A stretch of 64,000 nt of DNA from Meghimatium bilineatum (taxonomy: Eukaryota > Mollusca > Gastropoda > Stylommatophora > Philomycidae). Location of the stretch: contig CM067317.1 of the NCBI GenBank assembly GCA_034231615.1, positions 21,247,477-21,311,476 of the forward strand, read 5' to 3'. The notes under the pieces are model-generated. The model ran no database searches, had not been told where the DNA came from, and saw only the letters and a list, made by a program, of their open reading frames with translations. The position numbers and the translations under genes were made by a program. How positions within the stretch are numbered: the first letter of the stretch is position 1; every line of letters starts with the position of its first letter. Positions 48,114 through 60,100 of this stretch are shown here, one piece after another.

Positions 48114-51100
48114 CTGATTTGGACAATAAAAAGTATTATAAATTTTTAACATAAAATTGTGTATTGATACAGGATAGTTTTTAATACATTCCACACATTT
48201 ACTGTCTGTAAATACTTTTCAAAGACTAAACACCTTTGAAAATAAATGTCTTAGAAGGCTACTGAACATACATTGGTCAGACTTCAAATCAAACACAGTT
48301 GTCAGACAATAATCAAAACAAGAATATGTATCCACTTATATTAGAAAGTGTTGCTGGAATTACATCGGACGAATGGATACCGAAAGACTCCCCTGTCAAG
48401 CTTTGATGTGGTCACCAAAGAGCAAGAGAAAACGAAGAAGACCAAAAGAAATTTTGCGTAGAACTATTAAAAGAGAACATTTCACCATCGGTATCAGTAT
48501 CAGAAACAATGAAGATCTAAAGCAAATTTAAAATGAGGACAATTTAAAAATTCTTGAGTCCTCTGGCTTCCTACTTAAATTTACTTGTATAAACAATTAT
48601 TTGAAGCAAAATTGTATTGTCTATATATGTTATCCATGTTTAAAAGAAGACCTATCAGCCCTTGTATAACTAATACGGATATTATGTTATATGTTTGTTG
48701 TTACTGAGGATATTTCAATACCTGTACGGGATGTTTGTTGTTGTTGTAATAGTCCTTGTCTCAATTGGTACGTTCTGGTGACTTTGAGTGCACGGTTTGA
48801 ATATCTTGACAAAATTGCATCTTTTATTGGAGATGCGGTTAGTCAAGTACGGTGTGCAATAGTTGCTAGGCGATTTGGTGCCACTGAACGGACTGGTTCA
48901 ATTCCCGTTAGTCTCAAGAATTTTTAAATTGTCCTCTGGCTTCCTACTTAACCTTTAGGGCCCTGAATTAAATTGAGAAATTTCTCCCCAGGGCCTGGAT
49001 TCTTTTTGGAAAATTTTCGTTGTTGATGGTGAATGTTTTGAAAACGCAATAACTTTTTTGTTTTAGAAGATATTTAAATAATTTTTGCATATATAAATAA
49101 AGGAATGAATAGTGAATATAATCGTGTTTTTGTTGTTGTTGTATGTGTGATATGACAGTTGTGAGCAAGTTGTGAAGTTGAAAATTCGGGGGGAAAACGG
49201 AAAACGTCATTTTCAAAATCGCAAATATATCTTCTTGACGCCCCTAATACATGAGCAATGTGTGGCAACATTGATAAAATCCTCATAAATACCTATACTT
49301 ATTGTATATGTATTGTTTTATATCCAAACTAATATAATATGAACTAAAAAAACTAATAAAACATGAAGAAATCGCATATAATGTCCGTCCGGTCAACACT
49401 AGGTCTATGCCGACACGCAACGTAATTATTGTCCATGCACACATGTGGCACCCCTGATACATATTATTTTTGTGTTTTTGAATGAATACACATACATTCT
49501 TATCAAATAACAACATATTAAACACAAAAAACAACAATTAGAACATGTAGTGTATAAGAAATCGCATATAACGTCTGTCCGGTAAACACTAGGTCTAGCC
49601 CGACACGCAGCGTAATTATTGTCTATGCACACACGTGTCACCCTTGATACATATTATTTTTGTGTTTTTGAATGAATACACAAACATTCTTATCAAATAA
49701 CAACATATTAAACACAAAAAACAACAATTAGAACATGTAGTCACGATCACTTACCCATGCCACGCGGTACTCAATTTGATAGTAAAATACGGCCGAAAAT
49801 GGCTAAAGTCGCTCTAGAAATGCGTTGACAAATTCAACCGGCTTTCTCTCTCTTACAATCGTAATGAGTAAAGGAATTTGACCTTTAAACTGTGACGTAA
49901 TCCTAGCTTCGTTTGGCGGGCTTTATACGGCATCTGTTCATTACTTCGTGAAGTTCCGTACTCGGGAATCAGGCGATATCGTATGGTGAGTGACCTCGCC
50001 CGCAGGCACAAGGGGGCGTGTCCTACGGGTGCGTGACCTCGCCCGCAGAGTCGTAAAGGTTAAATTTACTTGGAAATCTAGCAGGACCATTGTCCTGGTA
50101 CAAGAGAGATCTTTGGATTACACCCTGCTGGAAATCTAGTAGCACCATTGTCCTGGTACAAGAGATATCCAGTGGGAATTTGAAAAAGAATGTAGAAGAA
50201 GTAGAAGATAGAAGTAGAGATTCAATGGGAATCATCTTCTTCATCATTCATTTTCAAACTCCTGCTGGATCTTTTGCAGCAGCACAATAGTCTTACTAGA
50301 TTTTCAGCAGGATGCAGTTCAGAGAATGGAAATGTGTTGTGTCGTGGTTATAGTTGTGCCAATTGTCTGACACATCCGTCTGGCGGACAGCAGGAATCTG
50401 TGAACAAATGCTTCAAAAATATGAGAAAATGGTCTGATTTTGTCTTCAAGTGACTTTTACAATTGCAAACAATAAATCTAAAATAAAAACCATCATTAAA
50501 ATATTCTATTAACATTGAAACAGTATAACTGCTGTTGTGTTTACTTACAGTAGAGACAAGTTCAATAGAAGGGCACTTGACTAGAAGCCTGGATACTTGG
50601 TCCTCATTTTCTTCTCTTGTTATGGTACATGTACTATAGACAAGTATCCCCCCTGGTTTTAACAGCTGCACTGCCTGAATCAGAGAACAAATCAAACAAG
50701 AACACTCAGCACTTGTTACTTGATTTATGTCTCCAAAGTACAGCATAAAATACATTATTAACAAAAAATAAGCTGTAAATGATGACAATGAAATAATCCC
50801 TTCAGCTGTGACCGGTAGCAGCTCTTAACAGCTCCTATGACAAATGAACAGGTCCTCCTATGCTGAGTAACCGAGGTGACACTCAAACGCAAATGGTTTG
50901 CTGTCTCAAATTGTTGTGTTATGGTTGTGTTAAGGTAGTTTATGGATGCATGTTGAGTACTTGAAGGTATACATTCTAGTGTGGCAGGATCATCACATTC
51001 TGTCAGTACTGCAGCATATACATCAGGGCACACTAGTTTAATCATTTTTCGATCAGATCTGTTGACCTATCTGCAGTGATGTCACACCTAGCATTCCCTG

Positions 51101-54100
51101 CCAGGAGTCAGCTACAAAAGGACAAAGGTGCAATGTTCACAGGCCTGCATCTCTCTTTCACTCATGGGGACCATTTGACAGCAGACAAAACTAAGAAATC
51201 AAGGCAAGACTTAGTGACAATGAGTTTTCCAGAGGTGACAGATTGTCAGAGCATCCCCAAGCTTTCCTTAGTTGCCTTCTATGACATGCCTGGAAAGAAG
51301 ACAGTGGCCCTATTCTTTGCACTCTGAACTAGAAATCCATGCCTGTTGCCACATGGACTTGGGCAGTAAATAAAATACAGTTGCAGTGAATTGGGTTTCA
51401 ACAACAATATAGTGTTCAGTTCCTGGTACAATGTAACTTGTCACCATTATTCCATAATCTACACATTTTCAGATGATTACTAAGACTTTCTGGCTCAAAT
51501 AATACTCTGCATTGTCACTAAAAATTTGTATACGTTTTCTCTCATGCAAACTTTGAGCTAGTTGAATGGGACAGCACATATTCAACTTAGTTTTTCCAAT
51601 TCTACTCATTTTTCTAGTTTAATTAAAGTTAATTGAAAATTTTGCCATACAGTAAGTCCATGCATCAAAAAGTAAAAATCGAATCACATTAAATTATATC
51701 AAAACAACTTAAAACCTCAAGTGTCTCATGTTCTAAACACCCAAAACTTTGTAATCTCATTGTTTTTATCAAAAACTACTGTACCACACTTTGAAGTTTT
51801 ATTTTTGCAGTAATAGCTACTTTGTGACTAGAATTCAGTACATGTTAATGTTATGAAGCTATGAATTGGTTTTATATTTAAGCCATAAACCATCTCACTC
51901 TCAACATGGCTGTAAATGGCAGATGTAGACATGGTGATTTAAATTATTTTTCTTCACTGTTTACATGTGATAAGCCATGCTAAATTTAACCCTCATGTGA
52001 CCAGCAGTAATGGCAGCTATAATAGCAGTCTTCTGATCATTTGTAACAGATGTAGTTTCCAAGCTGTAAATTGATTATTATGGTCTTCCACTTTCTTAAA
52101 AAATGTGGTCAGAATGGATCTACTTATGATTCAGATGAGGCTGATAAGAAATTTTTTAATGGGATTTTAGAGAACAAGAATAAATCACATTGATGAAGAG
52201 TTACTTCAGGATTTGGGAGTTGAAAGTAGCGACTATCTGTGGTGTAGCCAAAATTGATAACGTATGCCCCCTCTCCATCACGCCTTAGATCTACTAATGA
52301 TAGAATGTAGTGAAAACAGCAAAGTTATTTCACTATTGATCGTATTCTAACCAAGTCCAGATTTCTAATGAAGCAGAAGCAAGATATTAGCACTGATGAA
52401 GCTATGATAACTTTTACAGGTAGAATGCAATTATAAAAATATGAAAAACAAACCCAGAGGAATACAAATTTGGTTTGCTGTGAATTCTCATTTTGGAAAG
52501 CTCTATAACTTTAAGTTATATATTGGATAATAAGACAAACAGATAAAAGATGGATTATGTTATCATGTTGTCATGCTGTGTAAGGGGAGACTACTTTGCA
52601 GATTTCCATTTGAACATTTATCAGCAAACAAACTGACACAAGTAAATGACCCTGACTGGTGCTCATTTTGTTTTTCCTCACTTGTTACATGACAAGTAAA
52701 ATGTCATCTTACATGAATTCATAAAGACATGTTCACGGGTCAGTATATTTTCCATTTATCTGTAAACTGGAGTTTACATCTCAAAAATTGATAACAAATC
52801 TTATTTTTTATTATTATTTTTTTTTGCACAATCACTTCTCATTTTTCCCCTTGCTCTGGGAATTATGAGTTTTTCCTGATCAGCTGGGACTGGAAGGGTT
52901 AATAAAACATTATGCATACAGAATCAGATTAACTGTACATAATTATTTTTAATATCAGTACAAAATGGTCACACACACATATAATACTTACAGTTAACAA
53001 TAACTTGTGTTGAACAACAGGAAATGATTTCAGTTGATTGACAGATATCTTGTTTATATAACTAGGTCTCTGACCCAGAGCACTACATGGGGCATCCACA
53101 AGTATTCTATCAAATGTTGCAGGAGGGAATGGAGGTTCACAATTTGAATCTGAGAATACATTCAATCTGATATTAACATATCAATAATGAAACATTTATG
53201 AGGAGATATCAATATTTATGACTAGAACAATTCAAAGAAACATGCAAGGCTTCTTTGTACTTGCAGATCTCTAAACTGAATAGATAGTTTAAAGGATCTC
53301 CATAATTTATGTGTTTGCTGTAAAATTTTTATATATCTTGAGCCATTTACATGAGTTTATTCATGTACATGCTCTCTATGTGAGTTTTATCTGCCGTAAT
53401 ATCTCACTAATTTTTTTCCTTAGTGAATCTTCTTCAGTGTTCATTCTTAAACTCCCGCTGGATCTCTCTTGTAGCAGGGTCATGGACCTACTAGATTTCC
53501 AGCAGGATGTAGTCTAGAGAATGGAAATGCATTGTGTTGCCATTTTATTTGTGAAAAATGGCCCAACTCATCTGTCTTCAGTGGAGCTTAGTGAATAGTA
53601 CAAAAATGAATTACAATAAAGTACAACTGCTTATTGAAGCTAAAGATGTGTGTGTAAAATTTCAGGAACATATCTTTTGTCTTTCTAGTGCAGTTGACAA
53701 TTCGGTGGGATTGGTCATCAGGTAGGTAAATGTTTTATGATTCCTGTACCAGACAGAGCAACTGCAACTTTACTATCTATTATAAAAGAACAAATTCATT
53801 CAGCAAGTACAGTCATATCAGATAAATGGTGTGCATACGATCAGAACACTAAATGACATAAAACACGAAACTGTAAATTATTCATTCCACTTCGTGGAAC
53901 AAGAGATTTGAGCACATACATAGTCCTTGAAAGATTTCCCCATTCTACGAAAGAATGTAGCCGCTTGCAGTGTTGTATCAATCCTGTAATAAGTTATGTA
54001 AAACATACCCGGTTAACTAACCCTAAAAAATGGATGTTTAAATTAATTACTGATTAATTATTAATATAATATTTGCCATACTATTACGCATATTAACCAT

Positions 54101-57100
54101 AAAATGCATAGGTAGGCACTAATTGCAAACAAGAACCAAGAATTATATATATTAATACAATATTTAATATATGAGAAAATGTAGTGCACTGACACAAGTA
54201 ATAAGATTCTATGTAAGAATGTGCAATATAATAACAGTGTTTCTGTTGAAACAAATATGAACATGGTGTCACTGTACGCATATGTTTCCCCCTAGGCTTA
54301 GCGGCAAGTGTGGATGCTACTAACTAGCTTCCACCCGAGGAAAGACAATAGACAATAGTACGTCTATGACCGCTCCACCAATATTTTCTATGGAGATCAG
54401 TTTGGAACACAGCTCCACTTTATAGAATGTCTTGAAATAAAGTACCAAACTGAAATTGTCAGAATTGAAGCATATCCTGTATAGAAAATTGCTATTCAAA
54501 TGTTGTTGAGAATTTTTAAGCACCACTAATGATCTCTTCATATCAGCAGTACACTGTGGACTATCAATGTTTTGTGTGCACATTTGTTAGTGTCTTATTA
54601 GCAGTAACTAAAAAAAAGGTGGTTAATAAAATTAAAAGCAGCAACTATTAATAAAATGTATTTAAATTTCAGCCACCAACTCTCTATGAAAAATATTGGC
54701 ATTTTAATTAATTTGGAATAATTTAGTTTTATTCTGGAAAATAGTTTACTTCTAATTAACTATAACATTATACAAACATACCTGCATGATCCATTACAGA
54801 ATTTATGGAATCAAATGTATAAACCTCAATGCACTTAGATTTCAAATGTTCCATTTTCTTGGCTCGTTCTTTGCTTTTCTCTAACGCTACTACACGTCCC
54901 TAAGGATAAAAATGTTAATCAACAGAAATATATCTGAATATAAATATTTCTAATAGTCATATTATCAAAACATTAAGTTGTAATTCTACATCTCAGAACA
55001 GGACACAATTGACTACGCAGTCACAAGTACACAAAATTAATGATTGGCAACACTGCCATGCGTACATGTGGACAGGCAGCACAGAGTGCTAACATATACT
55101 TCAAAAGTGTTCTGAGTATGAAATGCTAAGGCAGACATATTGGCCAGAGGAAACAACACTGGAATCAAAGCTCTATGAGACACTGTGTGAACTACAAAAG
55201 ATAGTGAGTTTTATTCAGGAGACAGAATTACAGATATAGACATGTTTCAAGTGAACGAAAGAAGAAGAAATAGTCATAACAAAAGTAATAATCTGATACA
55301 AACATACTGTCAAACACAAAACAAGTGTTACTGGCCTGAATGGGGTCAAAGAATAGTGATACTGTAACATGCCATACAAGTCAGGGGACTAAGGAGTTTT
55401 TTAGGGTGGGGTTGGGAGTTCCATCACATAGAGGGTCAAAGTGATCCAGATATCATTCTGAAATCTGATACTTTGGGCTGAAAGACGCATTTATTGCAGC
55501 CAAGCTGTAAATCATGACACAGTGCATTCTGTACTCCAGACAACATCCTGCAAATCTGTAGCTGGTTGAGAACAAATGCAGAACAAGAAGAAGACAGTTT
55601 TGAAGACATGATGAAAACTAGTGCCAGTTGACATCTCTGCAGTCAGAGTATTTTCATATTGTAAATTTATGACCCTCAACACAGACAGTTATAATAGCTT
55701 TAGTCACTGAATACAAATTTTATTCTCAGTCAGAAAGTTTGATACCTCATTTAGCTGGACATAATAGGGAATTGATAATATCAGATAAAAACCTAAATAC
55801 ATTACTAATTGTTGGTTGAGTGGTTAGTTGGCTTGATTAACAAACAACTCGCTCAAACTTGCTCATGGTTCAAAAACCTGATCATCCATATTGTACTGGC
55901 AATGTGACTATTTATTTATTAATTCATTAAGTGCTGTCTCCGCATTGAAGGTTGGCTGCAACAGACCTCCAGCATCCCCTGTCTCTTGCCTTGGTGGTGC
56001 ACTCTGTTAGACTGTAACCTATCCATCTCATGATGTTACTCTCCCACTTGCAAAATAATTTGACTGTTAATGATGGTGCTTAAAAATTCCACTATTGTTG
56101 AAAAAACAATTTCCTAAACAAGGTATGCTTTTATTATTTCTTCTGCATTCATTCTCAAACTCCTATAGATTATCAGGATATATCTCAGAGAATGGAATGT
56201 TTATGCCATGGTTTACAGTTTTGCTGAAATATCTGTTCATTTACATTAATTATTGAATCTAATGTAATGTTATTGAGCAAAGTTAACTTCTTTAACAGGG
56301 AAGCAGGCTGATACAAGTTGGCAAAAAGTACAAGGGAATATCAGAAGAGTGAACAAATAACGTTTTTTTTTCTTTTCACTTTATACCCCTTTATGCCTTG
56401 CAGCATCAGGGATAGAAGAGTTCTCTTGAGATGGCTTTTTTGTGTGCTTCATACATGTTTGTTTTTATTGACTCTTCTTCTTCTTTCTGTCCTCATGTAC
56501 CTTTTGGTGTTGAGGGGAGAGTGAGTGTACAGTATTGACTCTTTTATTTCTGTAATCCATCGTTTGCAAGGTCTGCCCCTGGATTTGTATCCATCATGTC
56601 TGTATAGTAATCCTTATTGAGAGGCACTATCTGATGGTAGTCTGGAAGCATGAGAAAACCACTTCTGATGTAATCCAGGATTGGCATTGTCTTTGTTAGT
56701 CTTTCTGATGCTTTCATTCTTGATTCTGTCTCTTATTGTTACTCTGAGGATTCTACATATACAAGTAATTTCTGCTGTAACAAGTTGTCTTTTGGATTCT
56801 GTTGTTAGTGTCCACGTTTGACATTGGTAGCATAGTGATGGTATGATGATAATTTTATATAGTGCAGTTTTGGTGGTCTTGCTCACATTTGTTTTTGAAA
56901 ATAGAAGACATCTGCCACATGATCCAGTATGCTATGTTGCATCTATGTTGGATTTCTATGGTGTTTTCCCCATGTGATGATATGATTCTTTCAAGTGAAT
57001 TCTTTCACCTGTTTAAGTTAGTTGTTGATCATCAATTAGAATAGTGGTGTTTCTTTCTTTTTTTGCAATTGGCATTACCTCATGTGAGTTTTCCATGTTT

Positions 57101-60100
57101 CCTACAAGCATTTTAGTTCTGCACTGTCAGTTTGCTAAACCTATCACAATGTTGTTTCAGTGTCTCCAAACATGCTGTAAATAAATTACACCAACAATAA
57201 TAATTGTTCATATGGGCTGCTATGAATTACATCAACAATTTTGTGCCAATTTTTGACCCCACTCCACCATATCAACAAGTCAAGACTTCAGGGAATTCCT
57301 TGCTTAATTATGTCCAAATTTTACTACATTCTTTGTTTACTTTGTCTGCACTCATGACTATGAATGTACCGTATTGAGAACCTCAGTCTGTAAGTAAGAT
57401 GTAGGCTGGAGACAGTGGTTTACTAGATCTTATAGCAGGACAGTGGCCTTATTAAATCTCTCTTATAGCAGGACACTACGAATTTCCTATAGGGAACATA
57501 AGACCAATGTGTACGTAAGAAATAAAGTAGAGATGTGTGCAGGTGTCCAGGAGCCATTGCTTTCAATAGTGAAACGACGAAAACTAGCATGGTTCGGACA
57601 TGTATGCAGGCACGATTCCTTGTCCAAAACAATACTGCAGAGAACTGTCGAGGGTGGAAGAAGCAGAGGAGGACAAATAAAGACATGGACAGACAACATC
57701 AAGAAATGGACAGGGCAAGATATTTCCACACTAATCCGCATCGCTGAGGATAGAATTCGCTGGAGGACTCTGTGTGCTGAAGCATCCAATGTGGTACCCC
57801 TACGACCCTGAAGGGTTATGGGTTTATTGATTGATTTGATAGCAGGACAAAAGTCTTACCAAATCTCTCTTATAGCACGAAAGTGGTCTTACTAGATCTC
57901 TTTTATAGAAAGACAGTGGTTTACTAGATTTCTCTTATAGCAGGATAGTGTCTTACTAAATCTCTCTCTTATAGCATGATAATAGTCTTACTAGATCTCT
58001 CTTATAGTAAGAGAATGGTTTTACTAGATCTCTCTTATAAATCCTATGAATATCATGAAAAGAGAAAGGTGGCTTCTACAGTGTTTTGGACAATTAAAGC
58101 GACATGATGGTATCGAACGGCAGATTCTAGAGGGCAGAGTTTCAGGTAAGTGAAGAAGAGGAAGACCAAGAAAATGATGGACCAGCGACATCGAAGAATG
58201 TATGCACATGTCTCTGGCCAATGCAGGTCTGCCCGACACAGAGAGGCGTTCAGAGTATTCACGACAAAGACAATGTTCTGGAAAGAATATTTCACTTGAT
58301 ATAGATCTCTCTTATAGCAGTACAATGGTCATACTAGATCTCTTTTATAGCAGGACAATGGTCTTACTAGATCTCTCAAATAGCATAAACAATGTTTACA
58401 ATTTGTGTGAAAAGTAACTGACCTGATTATTCATAACAGCAGCTATATGTGCTGTTTTTCCACCTGGAGCAGCACACATGTCTAAAATGAGCTCCCCTTT
58501 TTGAGGATCTAAAACATGAACACAGGTGATGGATGGTAGATTTTGGGCATACACCCAAGTAAGTGACATCTCTGCCAGGGATGGGGCTTCATACACAGGA
58601 TGAGACATCATAATGCCTAACCCACTGCTGTTGATAAGTATATAACATTTAATAATGATTAAATATGTAAGATGTTTTGAAAATAATACCATTATCAAAA
58701 TAATGGTAATAAAGAATAAGGGCAATACAAATTGATGTTTGGGTATAATACCTTTGTCAGAAACAATAATGATACAATATTAGATGGAAAAAAACTTAAA
58801 TATCGATTAAAATGTTAATGAGAATACTCATACATATAATAATCTTGATTAGAAACTAGCATCACAGCACATGGGGCACTCCCATAAGTGCTCCACTCTC
58901 CGTTCCAGCAGCCATCCCAGTGTATATAGACTCAGAGAGTCCCAGTCAGATGCTGATTTTGTGATCTTCGGGACTTTCCAAAAAATTATATTTCCTTCCC
59001 TCCCCTCTAGACACTCCCATTTCTGACATTCTCTATATGTGTACATTCTCAGCCTCATTTAAATCATCTTCATCTTTAAATGTATTTATTAATGCCTTGT
59101 TCACGTCTGCTTTATCTCTGCTCAGCATTGTGCTATTGCTGCATTGCCTGTCAATAAATTGACTCTCTCATTTCCTTTGACCCCAGCATGACCAGGGCAG
59201 TATATCTATGTAATGCTCTGGACAATTGAGTTATTCAATAAATTCCACATTCCCTTCTCAGCATGAACTTTTCTATCTTGCGCAGCATACTTTGAGAGTC
59301 TGTGAGTATTACCGAGTGTGTTGATGTATCAGTTATCAACCAATTAAGTGCTGCTGTAACTCCCTTTATCTCCATCCTCATGCTCAATATGACAATGGAG
59401 TATGCAGAAGAATTCTCAATCAACTTCATGCCGTTTCTGTAGGTTACAACACCCCAACTGCTTCTATTTGTATTTCTGCTAACTGAGCCATCTGTGTATA
59501 TAATTATGTCTTGTGGTTTCGAGTGTAGCTGGGCAAGTTCATGCACTGTAACCTGAGCCCTGACACTTGTCTATTTCCAACACATTTTATCTAGTTGTAT
59601 TATTACTTTAGTCAGTGATTTTTTTCTCAATCTCCCACAGGACAGAAGTATACTAGTGTTGGGAGAATCAGATAAAAATAATAATAATATATAGTATAAT
59701 ATATATTGATAAACCTACTAAGCACAAACAAAGTGGACAATTAAAACAATAGATAGCAGTCAAAGTAATTGGTAACTGGTCAAAGTAATTACGGGAATCG
59801 TTGGCCACATTTTAATGGAACAAATCATATATTATTTAATGAAACAAACTTTTGATAAAGACGCATAAACCATCACATCCATTGTTCTACGTAAAATGTA
59901 CAGAGATGTAAAATGTACCTTGGATGACCCTGGGAATGGTGGGGGACTCTTAGTGCATTGTACACAGATTGATTCATTGGCAGCAGAAGCTGCATCCTTT
60001 TAATCACAGAAACTGTATGAAATTATGCATAATATTAAAAATGTGGAATGTGGACACGTGATGTGGCCACTGATTCCCATAATGAACTAGTAATTATATA

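Larger units (their letters stand above)
57421..58390 (+). repeat. ~34-base minisatellite from a SINE II segment, interrupted
   Basis: Units of the form TAGATCTCTCTTATAGCAGG, ACAATGGTCTTAC occur at 57421-57480 (2), 57834-58040 (about 6) and 58300-58385 (about 3). They are the quasi-palindromic core of SINE II. Two LINE fragments (57484-57830 and 58050-58290) sit between the blocks. Confidence 0.85.

Noticed and set aside
48860-48910. tRNA gene near GGTTCAATTCC
   Set aside because: Only a B-box-like string is present; no acceptor stem or cloverleaf could be drawn. The same holds for the B-box-like strings at 28000, 35890 and 38870, the last two being parts of SINEs.
53150-53166. Acceptor at 53166 for the NSUN6 motif IV exon
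   Set aside because: It is out of phase with the preceding exon (one base carried over); the TTCTCAG acceptor at 53149 fits and removes LNVFS.
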